Source of the DNA: Dryococelus australis
Lineage: Eukaryota > Arthropoda > Insecta > Phasmatodea > Phasmatidae
Length of the DNA stretch: 64,000 nt
Direction of reading: 5' to 3'
Assembly (NCBI GenBank): GCA_029891345.1
Contig: CM057009.1
Location: forward strand, 294,377,966 to 294,441,965
Shown: positions 43,940 to 55,437 of the stretch, piece by piece
Layout of the letters: each line of letters opens with the position of its first letter
Numbering within the stretch: the stretch's first letter is position 1
Translations under genes and position numbers: made by a program
Notes under the pieces: model-generated
Databases searched by the model: none
What the model saw: only the letters and a program-made list of their open reading frames with translations
Told to the model about the DNA's origin: nothing

Positions 43940-44607
43940 AGCCCCTGTCACACTATACAATTTTTGGCTTCAAATATATTCGATAATAATAATACAATTC
44001 GAGGACAAAATACGGCCATCAAATTTTTCCTTCCAACAAATTTTATCAAATAATCTAGAACGTGTTTGAAAATGTGCTACACTGTCATATTTTTTTATTG
44101 GGACAATCTAATTTGAAATATTATTTAAAAATTATTTTTATAGCTTTTGTTCTTTCATGCGGTCCATTACATGAAGAAATGTAAGTAACATTGTAATTTA
44201 TTTTCGTTTCTTTATTAAATATAAGATATGTTTCCTGCACAATGAAATAAATGCCTCTGAGTTCGTAAATTATGTGCACTTAAAATAGCAGTCATGTCCA
44301 GACAACTTCTACATAAATTAATTATCGTTATAACTTACTTCGTTTCTAGCAATTGTTCGTTATTTTAAGTTTCTTGACCTCCATTTTTGTCGTGCACAAT
44401 TCTGATTGGCTGAGACCGACACATATCAAATAAATTTTACAACCGGTCCAATTTTCAAATGTCCGATGGAAACAGAAGCCATCCAACCTTCTCAGACGAA
44501 AATAGCTGCGTTTATGACGTTTCGATGACGTCAGTACTGTCCAACTTTATTTGACCAAACTTACTGAAAGCGGTTTGACGGAAAAATTTTACAGTGTTTC
44601 AGGGGCT
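43940..44607. mobile_element. Harbinger-type MITE, 668 bp, TAA duplication
   Basis: TAA|AGCCCCTGTCACACT at the left and TGTTTCAGGGGCT|TAA at the right: a perfect 3-bp TAA duplication (43937-43939, 44608-44610) with inverted termini AGCCCCTG. No coding capacity. TSD and AGC start resemble the autonomous Harbinger at 18337, but the terminal repeats differ, so another source enzyme is likely. Confidence 0.85.
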
Positions 44608-44635
44608 TAAGACAAGCGGCCTCAGAACTATTAAA

Positions 44636-44989
44636 TGCTGTTCACGATAAAGTGAGCACTTTAGAAATGAACCTTAGAAAAAAGTCACCGTCCCTGTATG
44701 CATATCTTTTAATGGGCGCACTGAGTGACATTAGCCCAATAAAGTTGGCAACGATGGATGGACGATAGATTCATATCTTAACGTCGAATAAAATGGGCAA
44801 GGTAACAATTTGTCATAACTTAAATTATTTGTTTCCTAATAATTTTACAGTTTCACTGGACCGACACATGAATAAAGTGATAAGGCCCATGACAATGTTA
44901 ATTTTACATAAGGCGGAGGAATACACACCATGCATACAAGTAGATCCTAGGCAGGGCTTTCGAAAGTGCTCATTTTATAGTGAACAGAC
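44636..44989 (+). mobile_element. GTTCACG-family miniature element, complete
   Basis: TGCTGTTCACGATAAAGTGA start, TTATAGTGAACAGAC|TATA end, long-subfamily interior ~355 bp with a deletion relative to other copies. It begins 26 bp after the previous MITE's duplication. Confidence 0.85.
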
Positions 44990-45460
44990 TATACAAATGT
45001 GGCAGTGGCTGGTGGTGGGAATGGAGCTCATATCCCAAGCGCGGGGGAAACCGACGCTGCATGATAAGCGACGGAAAGGGCACAGGAAACTTCGCAAATT
45101 TATTTCGAGATGTGTTGTCCAGAACTGCGCCATTTCGTCTTCTTCTTACACCGACAAGTCGCGCGGCAAGTCGAGTTTGGGATCTGAGCAGGCAGTACCC
45201 ACAAACCAGATTAAAATTCACCTTGCGAAGACCTTCTGCGTTATTTGGTGGGTAGTAAATGCTCCGAGGCCGAACCGGACCACTATACGAGGCATGAGGG
45301 GTGGGGGACTGAAACAGGGTCAGAATGCCAAGGCGGCCAACATAGCCAAACACACTCGAATTTCGCAACAGCAGCACTGCCCGCACCGGTTCTAGAGACA
45401 TCGCATTTCTCACGTGTCGGCTGTTGCCAGTAAAGTTAGGGTTTGAATACATCTGCGCTG
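44990..45460. other. GC-rich unassigned stretch
   Basis: Long overlapping frames on both strands (200 codons + through the MITE, 160 codons -) share this segment, but neither shows a domain. The + frame crosses a transposon, which argues against a gene. Could be an unrecognised repeat. Confidence 0.35.
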
Positions 45461-45461
45461 A

Positions 45462-45790
45462 GCCATGGTGGTCTAGTGGGCAGACTACACGCCTCCCGCA
45501 AAGGCGAACCCAGTTCGATCCTCGGCTGAGTCACCCGCGTGTGGGAAATATGGGGAACGCTGCCATTGGCCAGAGATTTATTTTCCTCGGTAAACGTAAT
45601 GTTATAGTGGTGGTGCAGTGATCACACTTCTCACATCTCACCAAGGCGAACCGGGTTCGATTCCCCGCTGGATTGCATCATTTGGGAAACGCGGCGGACG
45701 TTGTTGTTCGCCGCCGGGTTTTCTCAGGATCCTCCCGTTGCATTTCGCCGACTGCTCTATCCTCACTGGTGCTCAAGACATTATTGGTAG
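45462..45790 (+). mobile_element. Compound tRNA-derived SINE (two heads)
   Basis: A first head (GAGCCATGGTGGTCTAGTGG, GTTCGATCCTCGG, GTGTGGGAAATATGGGGAAC) breaks off near 45600. A second starts GTGGTGGTGCAGTGATCAC, has B box GGTTCGATTCC, CGCCGGGTTTTCTCAGGATC and TGCTCTATCCTCACTGG. Either one SINE inserted beside another or a dimer. Confidence 0.85.
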
Positions 45791-45792
45791 GG

Positions 45793-46081
45793 GTAGTGGA
45801 ACTTCGCGAAAATATGTAAAAAAAAGTTTTGTTTAAAACACTGCAGGGTCGTTTTCCTATTTTGATTGGCTGAATTACTTTTTGACACGTGTTATCTGTC
45901 TGCACACGAATCACGTAGGAGCCGTGCCGATGTTGCCGAATTCTGAGTGGCCAAGTCAAATATGAAAACGCCTTCTCAAGCAGATAGCAAAAAATAGCAA
46001 TAGACAAAATGTTGTTGGGTGTTTATAGCACTGAAGTCTACCGTGCACTCAAATTGTTTTGCGAAAAGTCACTAGCTCTAA
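45793..46081. mobile_element. CGCG-family hAT-like miniature element
   Basis: Left TAGTGGAACTTCGCGAAAATA and right TTGCGAAAAGTCACTAGCTCTA are inverted ends, ~289 bp. The interior has GATTGGCTGAATTAC and CGAATTCTGAGTGGCC as in other members. Confidence 0.65.
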
Positions 46082-47630
46082 TTATTGGTGATAGCAGATC
46101 AATACCTCTCAACTTTCTTACTTTCCTATAAGGTAAACTAACTTTGAAGCAAGAATAATGCGTGATGTTGAAAGAGATGTTATAACATCTGCATTCGCAG
46201 AGACTTAAAAATTTCGGGCTCATTACGGGACAAGATATTATTTAAATCATGGTACGTTTGGATCGCTGAAGTTTTTGGTCCATCCGTTATTTGACAACTC
46301 CTGGACAACACAGAACCAATAATAAACATGCAATAAAATGAAGAACCAATCGTCGTCTTCCACTGAGACGGTAAGCTACCAATGGGCAATTTTTTTTTTG
46401 CGTGAGCGTACATACGTCTAGCTTACAGTTCATCGAACTCGTGAAGAGAAACTAATTTTAAAAGTTGTTATGCGACTTCGCCAGCAAAGCAATATAACAC
46501 GTGCTTTCGTTATTCGAACGTGAGTAGCAACTCCTGGGGACTCTTGCAGCTCGTTGTTTTATTTTGTTTTGCTAAAGCTCACTGTTGAAAGTCGAATCTA
46601 AGCTTCGGCAATCTAGCAGCGGCTGGTCACCGATCACGCTTGAACTTGGCCAACGCTGACCTCCGACACCCCATTGTTATTATCAACGAACACTCAATCG
46701 CTGCCTCCATGCTGATATTCATGCACGAGAAAGAAATAAGTTCGACAGAGCTGAAGATAACACAATTTTCCTTCGGCTTCATGAGTGTTTGAATTAATTT
46801 AATCCGATATAGTGATTACTGCGGCCAGTGGATTTTGGTGAAATATTTTGCAGCTAGACGTTAGTCATATAGCTAACTAAGTTTTACGTTTATGGCTGGA
46901 CAACTTGTTCCCCTGCACTTAGTAGTACCTACACTCTAACGAATCAGTGCAAAACCACTTATTCGCATTGAAATTCAAATACTCGAATTAACGAACACAA
47001 CACAATTGTCAAATTCACATGATCACAGTGATGAAAGTGTTTTTTTATATCTTAATTTTAAAATGACAAGCTATATTGTATGAAAATAAAGAATAGTTTT
47101 ACTTATTCGAATTTAATCAAACTGCATTTCAAATTGGTTAGAAGAAAATTTACATGCTTCTCAAAGCATTTGTTTACAAATCAGTTTTCTAACCTGAAAT
47201 CGAAACCATGCCGTTTTAGCTAGACGTGTTTGCAGTGTAGCAGTTCAATGAAGGGAAACGGAGATTGGTTGTGCGCAACCAGCGATATAGGTCTACCTCA
47301 TCTTTAGTCTATGGTGTAGGCGAGCAGAACAGGAGAATGAGCTATGACTGTATCAGCAGCCAATGTACGTACAAGAGACGTCTGCTCGAGTGTGTAGAAC
47401 ATTGTAAAATCTAGCCTGGTTCAGTTTTATAACGCGGACTTGACACTTTCAACATGATGCCTGAAAACTATACGGGCAACAAGTTTTTAAAGTCATCTTA
47501 TTTTTAAAAAATCGTACACCAAACTACTCAATTAAATTTTTTAGTTTGGTGAGCAAGAAATACAAAATGTCCTTCAAAATATATAGTTGGGCCCAATAAA
47601 ACCGCTCAGCTATAAAATATGTTACAGTTA
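46082..47630. other. No gene seen
   Basis: 46930-46995 (ACACTCTAACGAATCAGTGC, AAAACCACTTATTCGCATTG) is an end fragment of the 49477-50474 element family. The rest is unassigned. Confidence 0.5.
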
Positions 47631-48201
47631 GAGACCCGAGAAATTCGCGAGTTCAATGACCTGTAGGCTAGACTTCCCAGTCTTATTTACTCTCATACAG
47701 ATATAGATAGGGCCACGAGTATTTCGGGAATTCATTCGAAAGCGCGGTAGACTCAAACACTTGTTCTTTTCTCCTACTTTTGTGATTGGACGACAGTTCT
47801 TTAGACACTCCCCGTTTAAATATGAGCCAGTAATGAGCAGGAAGCAGTATTGTGAGTGAGTGTTTAACAGTCCTGTACAAAGACCTCACATGATCACAGC
47901 ACCCAATAAGCAAACGATAATGTCTCGAGTGTATAGAGGACTGTCCAGTCTAGCTTGCTGCCAACTCAGTCCGCGAAATACTCGGGGCTCTAGATATGGA
48001 CTATTTATTAGTCGATTCTATTGATAGTAAAAGACGGTGGTTGGGAGCACAATATAGTCCATGTTTGTTATTGGCTCATTTATCTTCTGGCGGTGTCAAA
48101 CAGCATGTCGACCAATTACAAACGTAACATGAACGTACATGTGTGTGAATTCCAACTTGTCTAGAAATGAACACGCGAAATTCTCGGGTCTGTAGTTATT
48201 G
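47631..48201. mobile_element. AGAGAC-family element with a nested relative
   Basis: Outer ends AGAGACCCGAGAAATTCGCG (47631) and CGCGAAATTCTCGGGTCTGT (about 48200) enclose a second member at 47709-47993, whose ends are AGGGCCACGAGTATTTCGGG and CCGCGAAATACTCGGGGCTC. AGATATAG and AGATATGG flank the inner copy, a probable 8-bp duplication. Confidence 0.75.
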
Positions 48202-48606
48202 ATCATGATGAACTTAGAGCAACTAGCCACAAGTTTTGTAGGCGCACATGAAGCTGACCACATGCTCCAACGCTGAGAGCCACTAAAAGAAATTCGTTGG
48301 TACCACTGGTGCGTTCTGAGTGGCTAAGGAAATTGAAGACGTCGTGCAAGTAAAGGGAAACAACCAATAAAATTCTCACCTCGTCAAAGGCACATACAAA
48401 CGCTACGCATTAAGACTTTCGGAAGTGATGATTTCGCTACACAAATCCACCCCCAGTGTCGATAGCGTTAAGAATACAGAGACAAAAGAACCACTTATAT
48501 TGCGAACTCCAGCCTCACATGCTAACAAAATGGCGTCACTAGCCAACAAACGTTTCAGAAGGCCGCTCGGCAACCAACACCTGCTTACCAGGAGGCAGCC
48601 AATAAG

Positions 48607-49476
48607 TAGGTCTAGGTGATTTTCGCAGAAATATCTTCGCGCAGACTAGACTTCAACGTCCTGCATGCACACTTCCCTCTTTACTTTGGTCCGTGGCCAC
48701 ATGTCTCTGTGGGATGACATTCTCTTTCCTGACGCGGCCAGTAAAGCTGGGTTTACCAGACAGTCCAACAAAACAGCCAGACACAGACGAAAATTTTTCA
48801 TCAGCCAATCAGGAGTAAGGTCACCCCGATAAACGAAGCTCCGACAAAAGTAGATTCTACTTTCGTCGGGTGTCGAAAAGATCGGCCTCGCTTGGCAGTA
48901 GAAAAAAACGGAAACATAACCTTACAAAACAAAATGTCATTCGGATTTCACTTCTGTGATAAATTTCACATTAAATGTATGTTTTTTACGTGTATATCAT
49001 AATTGTATTGTAACAGAAAGCTAATGAATTAACGAAAATAAATATTCCTGAAAAAAAAAACTGCTCCAAAATTAAAAAAATATTTCGTTTACAAAGTTAT
49101 CAAAACAAAATAGTGTACAATGATCTGTAATTTCTTCACATTCCATAGCAAGTTAATGGCCATTCTAGAATTTTTCCCAAAGCCACGCAACACTTGTCGG
49201 AAGGAAACTGTAGGGGCATTGTAAACATTCAACTAATTTTGGTGGTGGAAATGGTTGGGCTATAACATCGTGTCTGACTGCCAGGAAGACCTCGTCGTGG
49301 CATTGTAAATCCAGCATAAGAAGTAAATCACTGCGGCACTGTCGCTCCGTGATTCGTGGGCCGACGTCTGAGACACGTGGCAGTTATAAACCATCCAATC
49401 ACGAAAGTGGATATAAACTTAAGTGTTTTGGAGTACCTCTTGGCGTGGAATCTTTTCACGTAAAGCAGGTGACCCT
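48607..49476. mobile_element. CGCG-family element split by a Harbinger-type MITE
   Basis: Left end TAGGTCTAGGTGATTTTCGC, right end CACGTAAAGCAGGTGACCCTA. The two halves (48607-48744 and 49316-49476) join into the 38379-type sequence when 48745-49315 is removed. Confidence 0.8.
48745..49315. mobile_element. Harbinger-type MITE, 571 bp, nested
   Basis: TAA at 48742-48744 and 49316-49318. Inverted ends AGCTGGGTTTACC and GTAAATCCAGCA. No coding capacity. Confidence 0.75.
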
Positions 49477-50474
49477 ACACTCTAAATTCGTATCAATGGG
49501 AAACCACTGATTCGCTGTGAAATCCACTTACTCGAATCAGTGAAAATGGCTCCAATTAGAATCAGTGGAAACCACTGATCGTTTCAGTGAAAAAATTTCA
49601 CTAATTGAATTGGTGACGTGAAATTATTTCACTGATTCAATAAGTGACGGCCGACTACAGGGGCGAATCAAATATTGTTTTTATTGAATTTAGCCAAATG
49701 ATTACTTGAAATAAACATATTTATGATAGTTTACTATTTATATGTGCAGTTTACTGTAATTTAAAAGAGTAAAAAACTTGTCCGGTGGTGGCCGGGATTG
49801 TACTCACACACCTCCCGGTTCTAGGCGGTTACTTTACCATCTGCACTACCACGCCGACTTATAACAGTGGGAGGAAAATCTATGCCTTATAGTGTAGCCG
49901 CGAAATCGTGAAGATTTCAATTCTATGCTCTTACTTTTCGTTTTTGGTTTAATTGGTTCTGTTACGATTGTTGAAACGAATAGTATATATGAGTGCCCTC
50001 CCTTCATCACATTATATGCAGTTTAAACCATCATACTGAGCGTTGCGACGATTACATGAAAACGAAATGAAAGACTTAAAAACGGAATGAAAGGCTGTGT
50101 GTTCCTATTACCTCATAAAATGGTGTTTTGAAAGACGAAGCACATTTTAGGAAGTAATTTGTATTAGTTTTATTAGTTCCTTCGTTGATATTTCATTTGA
50201 TACACTTTATTTAACGGCCTATTTAAACGTTGTTTGACGGCAATTTTTACACGCTGTTTAACTGATCTATCAGTCAAATATAAACCACTGAGTAAACATT
50301 GAGAAAAATCACTGATGTACCAGGGTAAAATGTCACTGAATCGATAAGCGAAGGATATCTGGCATTTTTGTTTACTGATTCGTCAGTTAAATTCACTGAA
50401 GTGACTGTTGAATTAGTCAGATACGTTTGGAAGTTCGAAACAGTGAAATTCTCACTGATTCCTTTTTAGAGTTC
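49477..50474. mobile_element. 1-kb element with CAGTGA-rich subterminal repeats
   Basis: Ends ACACTCTAAATTCGTATCAA and AGGAATCAGTGA-type reverse complement (TCACTGATTCCTTTTTAGAG), with many ATCAGTGAAA motifs in both 150-bp ends. It starts where the previous element stops. The interior holds a tRNA-like segment. Fragments of the same family lie at 42303-42360 and 46930-46995. Confidence 0.7.
49783..49862 (-). repeat. tRNA-like sequence (SINE head or tRNA relic)
   Basis: On the - strand: GTCGGCGTGGTAGTGCAGAT then GGTAAAGTAACCGCC (A-box like) and GAGTACAATCCCGGCC (degenerate B box), with CCGCC/GGAGG around a possible anticodon arm. No SINE body follows. Confidence 0.55.
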
Positions 50475-50608
50475 ACCAAGAGGGAATTTTTGGCGGCACG
50501 CTGTAGCCAATCGGAGACAAGGTCCGTTCCCAGACCCACGCTCATCTAATCACATCAAAAGAACCGTCGCATATTTCCGTCTCTGTGTACTTATTTACTC
50601 TGCTGCAA
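50475..50608. other. Spacer
   Basis: No feature recognised. Confidence 0.4.
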
Positions 50609-50610
50609 AA

Positions 50611-50952
50611 TGATAGGGTCTCTATTCTTCTGCCATTGACGAAGGTGTGCACCACACTACGGATAGAGAGCCGGTAATTTAGCGATTGCAGTGTCCATCA
50701 TGAGGGCACCAGCCAGTATACAAATGATAGGGTCTCTATTCTTCTGCCATTGACGAAGGTGTGCACCAAACTACGGATAGAGAGCCGGTAATTTAGCGAT
50801 TGCAGTGTCCATCATGAGGGCACCAGCCAGTATACAAATGATAGGGTCTCTATTCTTCTGCCATTGACGAAGGTGTGCACCACACTACGGATAGAGAGCC
50901 GGTAATTTAGCGATTGCAGTGTCCATCATGAGGGCACCAGCCAGTATACACA
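50611..50952 (+). repeat. Three near-identical 114-bp tandem units
   Basis: Units start TGATAGGGTCTCTATTCTTC at 50611, 50725 and 50839 (period exactly 114) and end CAGCCAGTATACAAA. The middle unit differs by CACCAAACTAC for CACCACACTAC. Such identity in a decayed region means recent duplication or a collapsed array. Confidence 0.95.
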
Positions 50953-51015
50953 TGACAACGTCTAGTGTTCATACAGACATATCAAATGGACTCGCAATAC
51001 TTCCAGGTCTCATAA

Positions 51016-51443
51016 GGCTGTTCACGATCAAGTGAGCACTTTTTAAACGAACCTTGGAAAAATGTCACTGCCCCAGCCTGCATCTGTTTTAATGGGCGCA
51101 CTGAGTGACATGCGCCCCGTAAAGTTGGTAACGTTGGGGGGGGGGGGGGGGGAGTAGTTCCATCTGGTAACGTCAAATAAAAAGTGTTGGGTAACCATTT
51201 GTGATCATTAAAATTATTTCTTACGATTTCTGGTTTGTTCTTAAACCTTCAGTGTGTATAAATGAGCAGATTTATAAAATGTTTACTTTTCTATTAATTT
51301 CACAGTTTCACTTGACCGGCGCATATCAAAGTGATGAGGCCTATGGCAATGTTAATTTTACATATGGTGGAAGACTACACAACGTGCTTACAAGTATATC
51401 TTAAGCAGGGCATTCAAAAGTGCTCATTTTACCGTGAATAGCG
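51016..51443 (+). mobile_element. GTTCACG-family miniature element with G17 run
   Basis: GGCTGTTCACGATCAAGTGA start, ACCGTGAATAGCG|TATA end. In place of the family's GATGGATGGAAAG it has G17 (51136-51152). Confidence 0.85.
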
Positions 51444-52053
51444 TATAGTCAAGTTGGTGGAGAGAGACGGCTTGCCGTGTCTTAGATACCGTCTAGCGAA
51501 TCGCCAGACGCTTACTCTTTGGTAATTAATTTACGCATCGAATGTAGGTTAGCCTCAAAAGTGTTTTTCTTCCTCATACATATTCGTGAGATGTTTGAAA
51601 CATATTGCAGCAGTTTAGACACAGAGGTCTTCAGCTGCGAAGACACAGAAAAGTTGAATAAACAGAGGCAAACTGGCGTGGTGGTTCCCATGCTTAAGTT
51701 CTACTTTCAACATATTCCTCCGCCTCACGCTAACAAAACTCACCAAAAGGACACATACCGCATTTCTGCGCTCTCAATGTAATGATATTTCGAATAAGAA
51801 CTATTTCTTACTAGGCATTACCAACACCCCTATTTTCTCGCTGTGTTTGTTTATATTAATTATAAATGAAATATAATTTTTAGACAGAATATAAGAAAAC
51901 GTTGAAATGAACCAAAAATAAATTACCTTATCTTAACACAAGCATAAAACGCTTGTGATATATGACATATTTAAGAAACAATTAAGCACGTCTTACATAG
52001 GGTGTTTTTTCAAAGGTTTGATTTAAAAAAAACGCGAAGAAACAGCGAGTTTA
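51444..52053. other. No recognisable gene
   Basis: The 87-codon + frame at 51519 has no domain signature. Remaining sequence is AT-rich. Confidence 0.4.
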
Positions 52054-52470
52054 AGCTATTCGCGATAAAATGAGCATTTTTGAAAGTACTCTATACGATC
52101 TACTTGTATGTGTTTTGTGTATTTTTCCACCTTATGTAAAATTAACATTACCATGAGCCTCATCACATTATTCATGCGTCGGTCAAGCGAAACTGCGGAA
52201 TTATTAGAAAAGTAATTAATATACAAAACTGGTCATTTTCACACTTTCGTGCATTAAAAAAAACAGAAATCAAAATTAATAATTTCAGACATCACAAATG
52301 ATTACCTAACACTTTTTAATAGATTTAAATTGTGGAACTGCTTTCCATCCATCATTACCAACTTTACTGGGAGCATGTCACTCGGTGCATCTGTTAAAAT
52401 ATATGCAGGCAGGGGCAGTGAATTTCTTATAAGATTGATTTCAATAGTGCTCTTTTTATCATGAACAGCC
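52054..52470 (-). mobile_element. GTTCACG-family miniature element, diverged
   Basis: AGCTATTCGCGATAAAATGA start and TTTTTATCATGAACAGCC end, - orientation long-subfamily interior (CACCTTATGTAAAATTAACA, GTCACTCGGTGCATCTG). Confidence 0.8.
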
Positions 52471-54110
52471 GTTAGACTAAATTGTACGTAGGAACTGTGA
52501 ATGGTTCCATATCGGCTTTGCAACCGGTTAGCGTGCAAGCTGCGAGGCGCTGACTGACGAACGTCAATCCGCCATGTTGCTGGCTAATGACGCCATATCT
52601 TACTGGCGTGTGCGCGAGAGCAGTTAAACCTCTGTATTCTTCAGTACTCAATGCTTGTTCATTTCTTTTGACACAGCTGTAAATCAAACACGATGTCGTC
52701 AAGTCACAACAAATGTATCCCCCCCCCCCCCCTCCCGTGTAAGAGCGCAGACCTGTTCTGCATCCAAATGAGAACAAACGAAACCGTTCTGCTTGAACAC
52801 GTGATTTTAGTAATTGTTTTGACATTGTTTTGCCGATGTTTGAGAGTTGTGCAGAATAAGACGAAGAAGAAGAAAAAATTGGTTATCATTTCTTTTCATA
52901 AATTCGTTTTTATTTTCGCGATGTTGTCTGCTCACGTTTTTAATTACACCATTTTCTCCTCGAAATAAGAATAAATGAGAAATAGACAGCGGCGTATAAA
53001 ATTCGCATTTGCGATAAAACGAATTTTTACACAATTTTTTTTAAACGAATAAACCCAATTTTTTAATTTTCGAGATAATACTACACAAAAAAATGGAAAA
53101 CATACCTTTCTAACCACAAATAAAAACGTACCAGTTTGATTGTAAGTTTTAATTTTACAAAATATAATGCGTGAGATGTTAATTAAATAAGTGAATAAAT
53201 AAATGGCAAACCTCAGTTCTGCTATGACATCATCCCTGCCGCCACAGCAGCAATATGAAGATGTAAGAGCTTTCGTCATAACTTAAAACATTTGTCCTCC
53301 ATCAACACAGAATCAATAAAACAATAGAGTAAGTTCACGATTATTACTGGTTTAACCTCAGACTGCTGGCCCGTAACAAACAACAAAGATGTCGTTATAT
53401 CATTAAATGTTCCCCGCTGGCCACTGCCATTAGTAGGCTAATTCTCAAGATTTTCCGTTCTTTCGACTATCGAAAGTATCGATGCAATCGACTACTGGTG
53501 GTCACATTGCAAAATAGCGTGCCCGCAACGAACTACAAATAAATAATTTGTAAGCTTCTACCGTTGCCTACGTGATTATATAAAGGCCTCCACATAACTC
53601 GTAGTTCCGAAATGACCGCAAGATAGCAGGCGTTTACGGTGTCGTTTTGCGTACCTTTAAATGGAGGGTATGCTGATAACTTTAATTTTAAAGCTAATAC
53701 TAGACGGAAATAAAGAAAATAAACGCACTTTGCCGTAATTCATATCATCGAGCTACTTAATTAACCTTAAGGAGTTTTTTTATTCGAAATAATTTTCACG
53801 GTAGAATTGAAGTCACATTTTGCAAACGCGGTGGTTTGGCGATTGCGGTTTTGCAATGTGTTTACAAACGCACTGCAAACAATTTGCAGGCGTTTGAAGT
53901 TTAGGTCGTGAGGAAGGTTACAGAGCTCGTTTACAAGAAATTTTCTTTTCCTACGATTGTATGCGGGAGTATTTTGACACATTTTGTTAACGAATCTATG
54001 AATTGTGTGTTGCCAGCAGTACCGTACGCTGATAGTGCGTGTGATGTGTGGGTTGAAGTAAGTTTTGAATGGATATTTGGACAATTCGTATGGCGTTATT
54101 TTCATTTAAA
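52471..54110. other. Unassigned; CGGBP1-like gene upstream region
   Basis: A C14 run at 52719-52732. Many short frames on both strands without domains. 53820-53910 has GTTTGGCG/CAAACGCA-type repeats that might be subterminal sequence of the element encoding the next gene. Confidence 0.35.
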
Positions 54111-55437
54111 ATGCCTAAATCCGTTCGTTACTGCAAAACAACGTGCAGCAGAACTTTCAAAACATGGCTTATAGGCAAGCGATGATAAAACTATATTTTG
54201 TAAATTTGGTAATGTGTCGGTAAATTGGGACCGTAAAGACTCGGGCGTAAAGCATGTTGACAGTGAAAAACACAACAAAACGGTCAATCGAAAATGTTTC
54301 TGGCCAAAGTGTCAAAAGACAAAGTTCACTATCGCGACTTTCAGCGAGATGAACAGAAAGATAAGAGGCAATATTGATTTAATTATGGACACGACAGAAG
54401 CATTAGTAAAAGTAAATAATCCCTTGGAAAAACTTGATAAACTAACATAAAAAATGGATGGATAAATATCTGGAAGGCAAGTTATTATTTTTATGGTTAC
54501 AATTTTTGCGGTTATTCAGATTTTTATTTGGGGTTGCACTATCAAACTTTTGAGATTGCTTCAGAATAAATTTCAAATAAATACAGCTAATTAGCACAAA
54601 TGTTAGCTTTTTGCTGTGGCCTCTCATGTTTTACATTTGTGTTTCCATCATTATACAATACAAAATTTAGTTTTTTTTTCCACTGAAGTGCTTTCCTATA
54701 AAGCTTTCCAACGTCGGAACATTTCCATTTTATTGCTGTGGGTAAACGCTGCAGTAAAAATTCTTCAGCCTTTTCTTTGATATTATTCTGTGTCAAGCTT
54801 GCAGCATTACATTCTTTACATTAAAACATTTTAAATACTTAACTTAAGCATATGCTCCCTGTTACCCACACAATTTAAGATTTGGTATTAATTTTATTCA
54901 AGAGTCTTCTAAAACAATGACATGCATATTAATTGTCTAAAATATTTCAAACCTAAGATAAATGAAACCAAGATTATTTCCAAGTCAGTGTGATTTTCAT
55001 TGTAATGATCAGCCTGCCTAAGCATTTTAAAAAAATGTTACACATTAGTAGGTGTTGTAAATAAAGGGTAGGGTTTTATGTTTGAACTTTTTTGTAGGAG
55101 CCGGCGACTTGCCAAATGCAAAGGCAAAGCAACGTATAGAAAAACTGAAGGGAATCCTTAAAGATAAGCAGGTGGGCGCGTTTTACGACGAAACTAGGGA
55201 CCTTACCCGAATATGTGTGTTTGTTGTTTTGTTTCGGCATTTTGGCCACATCTTTGACAAACCAGAACTTGTAGTTGGCGGTGTTCATTTTTTAGAGTCT
55301 GCTAATTCAACTAGTTTCACTCGAGCTATTGTTGATTTTTTAAAATAGTACGATATCAAGTATGATGATGTTAAATCATTTATAACATACTCTGCAAGAT
55401 ATATGTTTAAGTGCAGCAGTGCTTTAGAGGTGAGAGT
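54111..55437 (+). pseudogene. CGGBP1/hAT-transposase-like gene, interrupted
   Basis: ATG at 54111 gives MPKSVRYCKTTCSRTFKTWL and IGKR, then a frameshift near 54178. TIFCKFGNVSVNWDRKDSGV and KHVDSEKHNK follow: a BED-like Cys2-His finger (FCK...VNW..K...KH..S.KH) typical of CGGBP1-like, hAT-derived proteins, though the second Cys of the first pair is Gly. The frame ends at 54450 after VKVNNPLEKLDKL. At 55095 the continuing part resumes: GAGDLPNAKAKQRIEKLKGI, VGAFYDETRD, then VGGVHFLESANSTSFTRAIV, an in-frame TAG (55346-55348), and YDIKYDDVKSFITYSARYMF up to GAG|GTGAGA, a possible donor at 55437. The 640-bp gap is an intron or insertion. DETRD holds the first catalytic Asp of hAT-type enzymes. 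Confidence 0.65.

Noticed and set aside
44793-45395. 200-codon + frame, longest in the right half
   Set aside because: Its first third runs through a GTTCACG miniature element and its end through a GC-rich patch with an equally long - frame; no domain.
50611-50952. Tandem repeat as a coding repeat protein
   Set aside because: Period 114 keeps frame, but stops occur in every frame of each unit.
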